A stretch of 46,145 nucleotides of DNA from an uncultured bacterium (GTDB taxonomy: Bacteria > Desulfobacterota > BSN033 > UBA1163). Position 1 is the first letter of the stretch, and every line of letters begins with the position of its first letter. The stretch is from positions 1 to 46,145 of the forward strand of contig CALLAL010000023.1 of NCBI GenBank assembly GCA_938002255.1. Direction: 5' to 3'. The position numbers and the translations under genes were made by a program. Shown here piece after piece: positions 1-7,352 of this stretch. The notes beneath the pieces are model-generated. The model was given only the letters and a program-made list of their open reading frames with translations, ran no database searches and was not told where the DNA came from.

Positions 1-2
1 GA

Positions 3-463
3 CCAACAGGCACATGGGTTATAGGATTAGGAGCGGGATGGAGCGCCAATCAAATCATGGGCTACCGGGCCATATTGGCATACCATCGATTTGGCATTCT
101 AAGATGCATGGGTTTTCTTGACCCTGATGGATGCAGGTGCAACTTTCTGAGACTCAAAGAACAAAGAATGAACAACCCTTGATTTACATTCCCTTCGAAT
201 TCTTCAACACCGAGACTGGTGTTTATCTCGACCTGGTACACTTTGGCGTTGAGACACTTAAAATGATTGATCCCCAGAGCAACCCAAAGTATTTGATGAT
301 TGAGTTTTATCCGATGAAGATCAATGACCCTATATTGCAATTCTATTGGTTGGTGACTTCCAGACGTGGCGGAAAGATCAACTTTTTTGCGGGCTCGAAA
401 GGCCCGGGGTATGTGGCTGGTCCCTATGATGAGACTCGAGAGTTTCTTCGTGGATATGAATAA
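3..463 (+). pseudogene. Unrecognised gene fragment, probably frameshifted, open at left edge
   Basis: Two overlapping plus-strand frames appear to belong to one gene. Frame 3 is open from the window edge and stops at 180-182. Its translation contains GLGAGWSANQ and then GFLDPDG. A second frame starts at ATG 131 just where FLDPDG ends, continues MQVQLSETQ, and runs 110 aa to a TAA at 461-463. Joining them near base 125-131 gives a smooth reading FLDPDG-MQVQLSE, which suggests a one-base deletion or two-base insertion. I do not recognise the family. The second frame alone could be an intact small gene, but it has no obvious ribosome binding site. Confidence 0.35.
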
Positions 464-543
464 TATAGAGGCCGTAAGGTGCTAGCTTATCAACACCTCT
501 ATTCCTGTCAAAAGCGCTAACCCATTAAAGCCATCAAACGGAA

Positions 544-558
544 GGCTTCAGAGAAGCC
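544..558 (-). terminator. Weak hairpin after the activase operon
   Basis: GGCTTC and GAAGCC form a perfect 6-bp stem around a 3-nt loop. It lies 33 bp beyond the stop of the last minus-strand gene. The tract after it on the minus strand is only moderately T-rich (TTCCGTTT). It may be a weak terminator ending the operon that reads leftwards. Confidence 0.3.
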
Positions 559-591
559 ATGAATGATGTTCATGGGGGTATTTTCAGAAGA

Positions 592-801
592 CTATTTCTT
601 TTTGCGGGTGTAAAGGGTTTTGTAACGAGTGGGATTTCCGGCGAAACAGCTGGTACAATCTTCAGAAGAAAAATCCACCGGTTCAAGGAGGACTTCAAAA
701 CCAAGTTCTTCATATTGTTTTGCCATTTCAGAAAGTCGAGGCTCATCCATGGTGAACCGTTTTTCCCAACCTAATTGTCTCAGTTCTTCTTCTCGATTCA
801 T
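592..801 (-). CDS. Small conserved hypothetical protein, last gene of activase cluster
   Basis: A 69-aa soluble, charged protein, taking the second Met at 801 as the start because the sequence from there (MNREEELRQLGWEKRF) reads like a natural N-terminus. An alternative Met lies 12 bases upstream. The C-terminal part has a CTSC pair followed by an NPTRYKTLYTRKKK tail. The CxxC may bind metal or be redox-active; this is inference. It is the most downstream gene of the minus-strand cluster with the ferredoxin and BcrA/BcrD-like activase subunits, about 130 bases after the ferredoxin stop. I have a general impression of similar short proteins beside such activases but cannot name a family. The coding call is supported by composition and position. 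Confidence 0.6.
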   Translation of the reverse strand: MNREEELRQLGWEKRFTMDEPRLSEMAKQYEELGFEVLLEPVDFSSEDCTSCFAGNPTRYKTLYTRKKK

Positions 802-931
802 ATTGAACCTCAATGACCCTCACCGAGACCCTCTCCTATCAAAGGAACGGAGAAAAGGGAGGTTCTGTTTCTTGAGTTTTTCTTCCCGTAGCCCATAAAT
901 GATATTGATGATTGACGAGGAAGGATATTCA

Positions 932-1309
932 TCAATGCTTCTCACAACGATTGATTTGTTTCCAGCCCTCGGAGTGAGAGATTGCTCCCAGTTTGCAGGC
1001 TGTGACACAGGGGGGTAATTCTATCCCATATCCAGGCTTGCAGGGAGCACAATGGTAGCGAATCTTTTTTCTTGCCTCCTGTTTGATTGAGGCCACTGGT
1101 TTTTCCCTGAAGATGTCTATCTCATCCTGACCGACTTCAAGAATATTTTGGGGACAAACTTCCACACACTCCCCGCACCCATTGCATTTGTCTGTGTCCA
1201 GAACGAGATACCAGTCTCCAGTCCCATCTGTAAACCCGTAGTGTGTGATCATAGTTTCCAAAGGAGTGAGTTTGGAGTTCAGAGCTTTAAAATTAGTGAT
1301 ATACTCCAA
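932..1309 (-). CDS. 2[4Fe-4S] ferredoxin-like protein of the activase operon
   Basis: A 125-aa protein with two four-cysteine sets: C42, C45, C48, C52 (CNGCGECVEVCP) and C87, C90, C101, C105 (CAPC, ten residues, CVTAC). The wider second set resembles electron-transfer subunits rather than a minimal bacterial ferredoxin. The likely role is to hand low-potential electrons to the activase encoded just upstream, as ferredoxin does for benzoyl-CoA reductase systems. The start appears to be TTG at 1309, since an in-frame TGA lies four codons upstream; Met20 is the alternative. It begins 22 bases after the BcrD-like gene ends. The C-terminal 12 residues after the last cluster look unstructured. A frame change near the end cannot be excluded, because another open frame continues past this stop. 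Confidence 0.8.
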   Translation of the reverse strand: MEYITNFKALNSKLTPLETMITHYGFTDGTGDWYLVLDTDKCNGCGECVEVCPQNILEVGQDEIDIFREKPVASIKQEARKKIRYHCAPCKPGYGIELPPCVTACKLGAISHSEGWKQINRCEKH

Positions 1310-1331
1310 ATCCCGAGCTCATCGCCCCGCA

Positions 1332-2270
1332 TTACCCTTTTCTAACACTTTTAATCTTGTCCATTTTGAGTAATTCGTAAGCAAATAGTGCTGCTCCTAT
1401 GGCTCCGGCAATCTGGGTATCAAAAGGATATTTTTTCTTCCGATATTTCGAATTCGCCCAGACCTTCTCTTCGGATTTTATTCCCAATTCTTTTTCAAGT
1501 CTTTTAACCACTCCCTCGTTTTTAGCAATCCCGCCTGTGATCACAAACTTCTTTTCAATCCCCAGACGGTTGAGCAAATCCCTGGTCCGATGAGCCATGG
1601 CTGAACAGTAAGCTGCAATGATCTCATTTTCCGGAACGTCTCGCTCAAGGAGTCCCAGTACCTCGCTCTTGGCAAAGACCACACAGGTGGTGCTGACGTG
1701 TGGAGGTTCCCTCGTGATCTGAAAGGACCGTGGCCCTATCTCCCATATTGGGACATGCATCAGATCTGCAAAGACCTCCATACCACGACCCGTGCCAGCA
1801 GCACATTTGTCATTCATGATAAAATTTAAGACCTTGCCCCGTTCGTCGATCCGGATGGCCTTGCAATCCTGTCCGCCCATATCCAGTACCGTTCTGACCT
1901 GAGATCCATACATGAAATTGGCTCCCCTGGCATGGCAGGAGATTTCGGTAACGGTCTGTTGAGCCATCGGGACATTGACCCTGCCGTAACCGGTTCCTAC
2001 ACAGTAGTCGATGTTTTCTAACTTCAAATCGGCCTTCTCCAGAATGTCATCCAATCCCTTTCTGGCGCTGTTCGGACTGTCAGAGCCGGTACGGATGTTC
2101 CCATAAGCAAAAAGCTCACCATCCACCATCACGACGGCCTGCGTGCTGACCGAGCCTACATCCACTCCTGCGGTGATCCATTTACCTTTTTTCCAAGGGA
2201 GATCAGGGTTGACCCAGTTGCTTTCAGGCCATCTCCAGAACTCCACCGAGTTCTCTTTTTTTTGCTCCAT
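1332..2270 (-). CDS. BcrD/BzdQ-type activase subunit, ASKHA ATPase
   Basis: A 312-aa member of the BadF/BadG/BcrA/BcrD ATPase family. The acetate-kinase/Hsp70-like nucleotide fold shows as GVDVGSVSTQAVV (about residues 35-47), TGYGRVNVPMA (93-103) and LDMGGQDCKAIR (129-140). The two bridging-cluster cysteines are C156 in NDKCAAGTG and C196 in TTCVVF. In the homodimeric HgdC activator the equivalent cysteines hold one [4Fe-4S] between subunits. The N-terminal extension ending in NPDLPWKKGKW and the overall match point to the BcrD/BzdQ branch, which pairs with a BcrA/BzdP subunit; that partner is encoded immediately upstream. ATP hydrolysis would drive electrons from ferredoxin onto an acceptor enzyme. 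The acceptor subunits (BcrB/C or HgdA/B type) are not in this window. Confidence 0.9.
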   Translation of the reverse strand: MEQKKENSVEFWRWPESNWVNPDLPWKKGKWITAGVDVGSVSTQAVVMVDGELFAYGNIRTGSDSPNSARKGLDDILEKADLKLENIDYCVGTGYGRVNVPMAQQTVTEISCHARGANFMYGSQVRTVLDMGGQDCKAIRIDERGKVLNFIMNDKCAAGTGRGMEVFADLMHVPIWEIGPRSFQITREPPHVSTTCVVFAKSEVLGLLERDVPENEIIAAYCSAMAHRTRDLLNRLGIEKKFVITGGIAKNEGVVKRLEKELGIKSEEKVWANSKYRKKKYPFDTQIAGAIGAALFAYELLKMDKIKSVRKG

Positions 2271-2280
2271 TCCAATATCC

Positions 2281-3057
2281 TTATTTCATACCGCCCGAGA
2301 GGGCGGCTTCAGCTGCTCCTAAAGCCCCAAAATAATCAGGATCATCCGGCACGATGAGAGGCATCTGCAGATTCTTTTTGAGAGAATCGACAAAACCCTC
2401 ATTCTTCGCCATCCCACCGATCAGGACGACCTCTCGTTCCAATCCTACAATCCGTGCAAGGGAACCCACCCTTGCGGCGATGGCATCCAATGCTGCCCTT
2501 GAGATATCTGACTTGGGAACATTTTGGTGGATCAGAGAGATGACCTCTGATTCTCCAAAGACCACGCACTGAGCATTCATCGGGATGGATCGAGTGGATT
2601 GAAGGGCGAGTTTGGAAAATTCTTCTAACGAAACCTCCAAAGCTCTTGCCATGGCTTCTACAAAGGTCCCTGTACCCGCCGCGCACTTTTCATTGATTGC
2701 AAAATCAAGAACTTTGCCTTCAGCGTCCATGCGGATGGCACGACCTTCTTCGGCACCGATATCAAGAATGGTTCTTCCGCTTGGAATCCGCCGTATTACC
2801 CCTAGGGCATCGGCATTGATTTCTGAAATATATCCTCTGGCAAAGGAGATGCGTTTAGCCGCACTTCCCGTTGCCACCACATATTCCATCTCTTTTCTCT
2901 CAAGGCCGGCCTGTTGCAATACGTGCTGATACAGGAATTCAGCGACTTTTAATTTTTTAATCCCTGAGAGAACTACGCCTTTCCCAACGATTTGATCATC
3001 CTTTTTGATGACCAGATGGATATTTCTGCCACCGACGTCAATGCCTGTGACAATCAT
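2281..3057 (-). CDS. BcrA/BzdP-type activase subunit, ASKHA ATPase
   Basis: A 258-aa ASKHA-fold ATPase of the BcrA/BadF/BzdP branch: GIDVGGRNIHLVI at the N-terminus, DIGAEEGRAIR (99-109) where the BcrD-like subunit has DMGGQDCKAIR, then C125 (NEKCAAGTG) and C164 (NAQCVVFGESEV), spaced as expected for the shared [4Fe-4S] ligands. IGGMAKNEG near the C-terminus is typical of the fold. The start is ATG 3057, which overlaps the stop of the preceding MBL gene as ATGA. Ten bases separate its end from the BcrD-like start. It presumably forms a heterodimer with that protein. Being fused translationally to an MBL-fold gene rather than to bcrB/bcrC is unusual. Confidence 0.88.
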   Translation of the reverse strand: MIVTGIDVGGRNIHLVIKKDDQIVGKGVVLSGIKKLKVAEFLYQHVLQQAGLERKEMEYVVATGSAAKRISFARGYISEINADALGVIRRIPSGRTILDIGAEEGRAIRMDAEGKVLDFAINEKCAAGTGTFVEAMARALEVSLEEFSKLALQSTRSIPMNAQCVVFGESEVISLIHQNVPKSDISRAALDAIAARVGSLARIVGLEREVVLIGGMAKNEGFVDSLKKNLQMPLIVPDDPDYFGALGAAEAALSGGMK

Positions 3058-3893
3058 TCTGAGACCTCCAGAACCGCTCCCACACACCCATAGAAGAATC
3101 GATCTTCGAATTCTTGATGAAGTCTAAATGCCGCCCGCATCCCGGTGCAATGGGAGACGCCGATCTTTTTAATCCGCACTTTCTTTAATGCCTTGATCGA
3201 TTCTTCAAGCTGTTCCGGGGTCAAGAAATCGAGATGGGTTCCTCCGAGGATGGCCTGGAAGGTTTCTCGTCCTGTTTTCTCGATCACATGATGGATGATG
3301 TTGACCATTCCGGAATGGGCACATCCAAGGATTAAAACGAGTCCTTTTTCCGAATCGAGAACAAGAGACTGGTCATCAGGAAAGAGATCCTGAGAGATTT
3401 TACCGTCTCTTTCACAGAAGAGTCTCGGATCAGGTTTTTCAAAGAGGGTTTTTCGTGGAACCTCTCCAGATAAAAAGATGCCTTTTTCGATTTCCAAAAA
3501 ATCTGAATTTAGAACAAAATGTGCCCCCAGGGATTCAAGGTAAGCTTTTTTGTAAGGAATGCCCACAAATTCTCTTTTTTCTCCCTCTTGGTCTTGCTGA
3601 ATCACCATCCGGTCAAGGAAGACCTGAGGATGGATATGGACATCTACCTCTCCTCTCAGTTTTAAGACTTCGGCCAAGCCTCCCGTATGATCATAATGGC
3701 CATGACTTAAAAAGATTTTTTTAATGCTTTTTAAGTCTTTGTTCAGAACGAGAGAATTTCCAACTACGGATGCACCTCTGCCTGTATCAAACAGAAAATT
3801 TCCGTGCCGGGTTTCAAGGAAGGCTGAAAACCCATGTTCTCCAATGCCCACCCGCTTTCCGATTGAATTTTCGCATAAGATGGTTATTTTCAT
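3054..3893 (-). CDS. Cytosolic metallo-beta-lactamase-fold hydrolase
   Basis: A 279-aa MBL-fold protein. The metal motif HGHYDH is at residues 64-69, preceded by FLFDTGRGASV. Later conserved points are GCAHSGMVNI, ILGGTHLDFL and SHCTGM. The pattern resembles the family annotated as 7,8-dihydropterin-6-yl-methyl-4-(beta-D-ribofuranosyl)aminobenzene-5'-phosphate synthase, but that name is rarely tested in bacteria. No signal peptide. It overlaps the dehydratase-like gene before it and the BcrA-like gene after it by ATGA junctions, so it is very probably made in step with them. A thioesterase or hydrolase role on a CoA or cofactor intermediate is a guess. A TAT-exported relative lies at 7353-8414. 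Confidence 0.85.
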   Translation of the reverse strand: MKITILCENSIGKRVGIGEHGFSAFLETRHGNFLFDTGRGASVVGNSLVLNKDLKSIKKIFLSHGHYDHTGGLAEVLKLRGEVDVHIHPQVFLDRMVIQQDQEGEKREFVGIPYKKAYLESLGAHFVLNSDFLEIEKGIFLSGEVPRKTLFEKPDPRLFCERDGKISQDLFPDDQSLVLDSEKGLVLILGCAHSGMVNIIHHVIEKTGRETFQAILGGTHLDFLTPEQLEESIKALKKVRIKKIGVSHCTGMRAAFRLHQEFEDRFFYGCVGAVLEVSE

Positions 3894-5356
3894 TTTGATT
3901 TTTCTCCCAAGATGCCAAGGGCTTCTTGAACCAGTTTTTTTTCGTGTTCATAATCTACCACTCTTTGAATCATAATCTTCTGCGCCATCACCGGACCTGC
4001 TCCATGCCAGGTGCCCACTCCGTGTTGTCCGGCAGTCCAGTTCTGGAGAAGTTTTGTGACTTTCATAATATATTCCGCTGGAACATTGGACCCAAAACCC
4101 AAGAATTCTTCGACATACTTCTTCGTCTCTGGATTTTTCAATTCTTTGAGAGAGGGCAGGGTAACGATCAGACCCCCGCCAATATCGCCCGCCAGTGCCA
4201 TGACCCGCCAGAAGGCATCACAGATATTGAGCTTGGCCACGTTGCCCATCAATTCGTCAGGTAAGAATACGCCAGAACCCGGGGGCTCCTCCTTTCCAAG
4301 ATTGGCAGAAGCCAATCCACAGGCCCTCCCCGTTTCCCTCAGCACAACCATCTCCATCAATTCGTCATTGATGTGCTGGGCTTTTTCAAGGCCCTTATAT
4401 TCCTGAAGAAGCCTGCAAGCCCCGATGATGAGGTTCATAAAACCCACCTTACAGGTTCCTCCACAGGTCATCCGATGGGTTTTGGCAAACCGTTCCACTA
4501 ATTTGATTGAGTAATCGGTTTCACCGCAGTGGAAGACTCGTTCCCATGGGACAAAGACATTGTCGAAAACAACCATGGCGGTCTCTCTCTGACCGAAAAT
4601 GGGGTTTCCCAGTTCAAAGAGGTCTTCCGTCATCTCCCTCTCAGCAGAATAGGGGGAGTACTGGCAAATATAGGTGAGCCCTTCTGTGTCTGCTGGGATG
4701 GCAAAGGAGAGGGCATAGTCTGCTTCGTCCTTTTTCTTGGCTGATTGTGGAAGAACGACCAGTTCATGGCTGACAAACGCACCACTGATGTTGATCTTTG
4801 CTCCTCTTACGACGATTCCATCCGATTTTTTTTCCACCACCTTAAGAGAGAGATAAGGATCCGGCCAATCGAGAGCCCTTTTCTTGCGGTCCCCTCTTGG
4901 CTCCGTTAAAGCTCCTGAGACAGCCAAATCGTTTTCCTGAATCCACTTCAGATATTTTGTAAAACGGGAATGGTATTCCGTTCCAAGGGTTTGATCCATC
5001 TCCCAGGTGGTGCTGGCAAGACTGTGAAAGGCATCCAACCCCGGACATCGATAAATACAGGTTCCCAAACGCTCAGCAGCAAATGTGCCGGCAATCGCTT
5101 TTGCAACCAGATCTTCACGGCTGCGACAGACATAGACATACCGATTGACACGATCGTTGGTAAGAGGGGAGATGGCCGTCATCACGTCCTGAGAATCGGG
5201 ATCCAACGCCCAGCGATAACTGGCTTTGTTTGCCTCAATGACAGTGCGGATGTTGGGATTGTTGAAAAAATCCTCGACTTTTTTCCCGTTCATAAAAATC
5301 TTGGGTTTTCGACCTTTTAAGCTTTCCTCATACTTTTCGGGTGTTATCAGTGCCAT
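3890..5356 (-). CDS. 4-hydroxybutyryl-CoA dehydratase / HpaB-family flavoprotein
   Basis: 488 aa, starting at ATG 5356 because a GGAGTTCTGGAG stretch precedes it. The frame is open 25 codons further upstream, but that part overlaps the preceding gene. It belongs to the 4-hydroxyphenylacetate 3-hydroxylase/4-hydroxybutyryl-CoA dehydratase fold (FAD). The [4Fe-4S] motif of the dehydratase branch is present: C100 and C104 in GTCIYRCPG, then H294 and C302 in THRMTCGGTCKVGF. In the Clostridium aminobutyricum enzyme the ligands are C99, C103, H292 and C299. Here the His-to-Cys spacing is one residue longer and a cysteine (C298) sits near the position of catalytic Tyr296. So the enzyme likely binds FAD and Fe-S and acts on a CoA thioester, but the exact substrate is open. 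It is the head of the ATGA-coupled block with the MBL and activase genes. Confidence 0.82.
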   Translation of the reverse strand: MALITPEKYEESLKGRKPKIFMNGKKVEDFFNNPNIRTVIEANKASYRWALDPDSQDVMTAISPLTNDRVNRYVYVCRSREDLVAKAIAGTFAAERLGTCIYRCPGLDAFHSLASTTWEMDQTLGTEYHSRFTKYLKWIQENDLAVSGALTEPRGDRKKRALDWPDPYLSLKVVEKKSDGIVVRGAKINISGAFVSHELVVLPQSAKKKDEADYALSFAIPADTEGLTYICQYSPYSAEREMTEDLFELGNPIFGQRETAMVVFDNVFVPWERVFHCGETDYSIKLVERFAKTHRMTCGGTCKVGFMNLIIGACRLLQEYKGLEKAQHINDELMEMVVLRETGRACGLASANLGKEEPPGSGVFLPDELMGNVAKLNICDAFWRVMALAGDIGGGLIVTLPSLKELKNPETKKYVEEFLGFGSNVPAEYIMKVTKLLQNWTAGQHGVGTWHGAGPVMAQKIMIQRVVDYEHEKKLVQEALGILGEKSK

Positions 5357-5385
5357 CTCTCCAGAACTCCTTTCTGCGAGTCGTT

Positions 5386-5904
5386 TTACTTCGCGATTAA
5401 ACTTGCTTCCGAGAGAATTTCGACCATCCATTTTGCTGCTTTACCCACCACCTCAGGGCAATGAACGTCATGGGCTCCTGCATTGTGGAACTTTTCATAC
5501 TCCTGGGGGTCGGCAAGATAATAGTATCGGCCGAGAAGTTTGTTTTGAATATCTCGACAGATCACGGAGCCATATTCTTGAATAAATTTCTCTCGAAATT
5601 GTCTTGCGAGTTGATGGGTTTTAAAACGAATCCCTTTGGGATCAGCAAAATTATCCCTCTCCCGACCGATGATTGAGCTCAAGACCAGGGTGGCACCGAT
5701 ATAGGCTCCGCACCCATTGTCTGCAGCAAGACCCGTTCCTCCCGCGAGGGCTGTGGCCGCTTTGAAGATCTCTTGGTTTTCAATCTGGAGAGCATCTTGA
5801 AGGGCTGCCACCACACACTGACCACATCCTCGATAAGTCTTTTCATATTGTTTCCCTAACTGGTAAGCTTTTTTCGCCATGCCCGTTTTCGTGGTTTTTC
5901 CCAT
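5386..5904 (-). CDS. C_GCAxxG_C_C family (redox-type cysteine) protein
   Basis: A 172-aa soluble protein with the cysteine pattern of the C_GCAxxG_C_C family: C27 and C30 in RGCGQC, C65 in the NGCGAYIGATL signature, C116 in SVICRD and C149 in VHCPEVVG. Members are often found with redox or metal-transport genes in anaerobes and are thought to bind an iron-sulfur cluster or metal; the function is not settled. The start at ATG 5904 has a good GGAGG eight bases upstream. It sits 29 bases before the dehydratase-like gene. This suggests it serves that flavoenzyme, for example in electron supply or cluster maintenance (inference). Confidence 0.8.
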   Translation of the reverse strand: MGKTTKTGMAKKAYQLGKQYEKTYRGCGQCVVAALQDALQIENQEIFKAATALAGGTGLAADNGCGAYIGATLVLSSIIGRERDNFADPKGIRFKTHQLARQFREKFIQEYGSVICRDIQNKLLGRYYYLADPQEYEKFHNAGAHDVHCPEVVGKAAKWMVEILSEASLIAK

Positions 5905-5958
5905 AGATTTTCCCTCCGTACGGATGATGATTTCCGACTCCTGTGGGTTTTTGATCGG

Positions 5959-6735
5959 CTATTTTCCTTTCCAATTGGGTCTCCTTTTTTCGATAAAAGC
6001 AGACACCCCTTCGTGGGCATCCTCACTCATACTCAAACGGGCCATGATTTCAGCGTTTAAAACGAATCTCTGGGGGAAAGGCATATCGATTGTCTGATAA
6101 TAGAATTGCTTCCCAATCCTCAAGGCCAAAGGACTCTTGGAGATCAGTTTTCTGGCAAATGCAAAGGTCTCTTCTTCAAGCTTTTCAGGCGGAACCACTT
6201 TGTTCACCAATCCCAATCGTTCTGCCTCTTTGGCGTCGATCATCTCTCCGCTTAATAGCATCTCCAGGGTTTTTTTCTTCCCAAGACCATAACTCATGGG
6301 GATGATGGGGCCTGTGCATAGTAAACCCACGTTAATCGCGGTTGTCCCAAACTTAGCATCCTCCGCCATGATAGCAAAATCCGCAGCGGCTACCAGCCCA
6401 GCCCCATTGGCGACCGCATATCCCTGAACCATCGCAATGACGGGTTTCACCATGGAGGCGATGGTAAGGTGCATCTGATCCATGGGAGCAAGCCATTGAT
6501 GGTATTCAGAGGGCTTTTTCCCTTCAAACTCGCTTACGTCAATTCCTGTGGAAAAGGCTCTCCCTGCTCCCTTGATAATGATCACGCGCACCTCCTGATC
6601 TTCATCCAATTTTCGCAAAGCTTCGTTTAATTCTCTGGCCATCAGACTGCTGAAGGTGTTAAATTTTTCAGGACGATTAAGAGTGATCACTCCCATTTGA
6701 TCTTTTTTTTCGATGAGAATTGTTTCAAAAGACAT
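5959..6735 (-). CDS. Crotonase-fold protein lacking both hydratase glutamates
   Basis: A 258-aa enoyl-CoA hydratase/isomerase superfamily protein: GVITLNRPEKFNTFS near the N-terminus, oxyanion-hole regions AFSTGIDVSEF (about 60-70) and GYAVANGAGLVAAADFA (105-121), and a C-terminal SEDAHEGVSAFIEKRRP of the usual type. Aligned by eye with rat enoyl-CoA hydratase, the acid/base residues Glu144 and Glu164 fall on G113 and A133, so ordinary hydration is unlikely. The fold supports other chemistry such as isomerisation, hydrolysis or C-C cleavage. The start has AGGAG six bases upstream. It lies 54 bases ahead of the C_GCAxxG gene and is probably co-transcribed with the dehydratase cluster. Confidence 0.88.
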   Translation of the reverse strand: MSFETILIEKKDQMGVITLNRPEKFNTFSSLMARELNEALRKLDEDQEVRVIIIKGAGRAFSTGIDVSEFEGKKPSEYHQWLAPMDQMHLTIASMVKPVIAMVQGYAVANGAGLVAAADFAIMAEDAKFGTTAINVGLLCTGPIIPMSYGLGKKKTLEMLLSGEMIDAKEAERLGLVNKVVPPEKLEEETFAFARKLISKSPLALRIGKQFYYQTIDMPFPQRFVLNAEIMARLSMSEDAHEGVSAFIEKRRPNWKGK

Positions 6736-6744
6736 GGTCTTCTC

Positions 6745-7058
6745 CTATTTTCTGCCGAACGGAAGTCTCCCACCCAGTGCCCGTGCAGCGATGTAGTACC
6801 TGTGGGAGGGATCGTAAATCTTTCCCTTCTGTCGCGATGCTTTCAGCGAAGGCACCCCCGGACCCACAGAAAGCCCTTTTTTTTACAAAGATTTTAGAAA
6901 CTCTGAATGGCCAGAAGGCTTACCTCTTTTTCTGTCCCGGCATGAGAATCACCCACCAATCCATCATCCTTTTAGAGGAAACCTTTGCTGACAATTGTTT
7001 TAGGATCTGCTCAGCGTTGACTCAAGCACACCCCACCCACCTTTCCAATGCGTTTCAT
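6745..7058 (-). pseudogene. Decayed MOSC-domain gene
   Basis: The minus strand from ATG 7058 reads KRIGKVGGVCLSQR, stop, ADPKTIVSKGFL, stop, KDDGLVGDSHAG and EVSLLAIQSF, stop. A second frame then gives FAESIATEGKDLRSLP. Together these follow the order of a MOSC domain (the sulfur-carrying domain of molybdenum-cofactor sulfurase C-termini and YiiM/YuaD proteins). There are three in-frame stops and at least one frameshift, and the 3' end is missing. It lies between the ferredoxin and crotonase genes. The intact gene would have fitted the molybdenum theme at 11.5-18 kb. Confidence 0.7.
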
Positions 7059-7064
7059 CTCTTT

Positions 7065-7241
7065 TCAGGAACCTTCGGTGATGGCTTTTTCTGGACATTC
7101 ATCGATACACGTTCCACAATCCACACAGGTCTCTGCATCAACCACCGCCTTCTTGTCTTCTACTTTAATGGCCTCAACTGGACAAACTTCTTCACACGTT
7201 CCACACCCTGTACATTTTTCCAGATCCACAACGACTGCCAT
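7065..7241 (-). CDS. Small 2[4Fe-4S] ferredoxin
   Basis: A 58-aa bacterial-type ferredoxin with two classic clusters: [12 protein letters not shown] and [12 protein letters not shown], each C-x2-C-x2-C-x3-C-P. The start ATG 7241 has a strong AAAGGAGG upstream, and the frame closes with TGA at 7065-7067. It would be a soluble low-potential electron carrier, and could feed the activase downstream. It is separated from the next intact gene by the decayed MOSC gene. No mutation is seen in this ferredoxin. Confidence 0.92.
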   Translation of the reverse strand: MAVVVDLEKCTGCGTCEEVCPVEAIKVEDKKAVVDAETCVDCGTCIDECPEKAITEGS

Positions 7242-7295
7242 CTTCTTCCTCCTTTTGATTTTTTTGTATTTTTACAATTTTAATAAAGAAATTTC

Positions 7296-7337
7296 AAAAA
7301 AAAATGGGGCGTCAAGAAAACACTTCCTCGACGCCCT
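7296..7337 (-). terminator. Rho-independent terminator of the TAT MBL gene
   Basis: On the minus strand GGGCGTC (7336-7330) pairs with GACGCCC (7313-7307), and a run of nine T follows (7304-7296). It begins 17 bases beyond the stop of the TAT-exported MBL-fold gene, so that gene is probably transcribed separately from the ferredoxin that follows. Confidence 0.75.
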
Positions 7338-7352
7338 CACCGATAATCCGAT

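Noticed and set aside
3890-5356. Calling the flavoprotein a proven 4-hydroxybutyryl-CoA dehydratase
   Set aside because: Ligand spacing and the Tyr296 position differ, and no succinate/4-hydroxybutyrate pathway genes are nearby.
5959-6735. Calling the crotonase-fold protein an enoyl-CoA hydratase
   Set aside because: Neither catalytic glutamate is present at the expected positions.
7011-7014. In-frame TGA in the MOSC-like gene as a selenocysteine codon
   Set aside because: Two further TAA stops and a frameshift follow, so decay explains it better.
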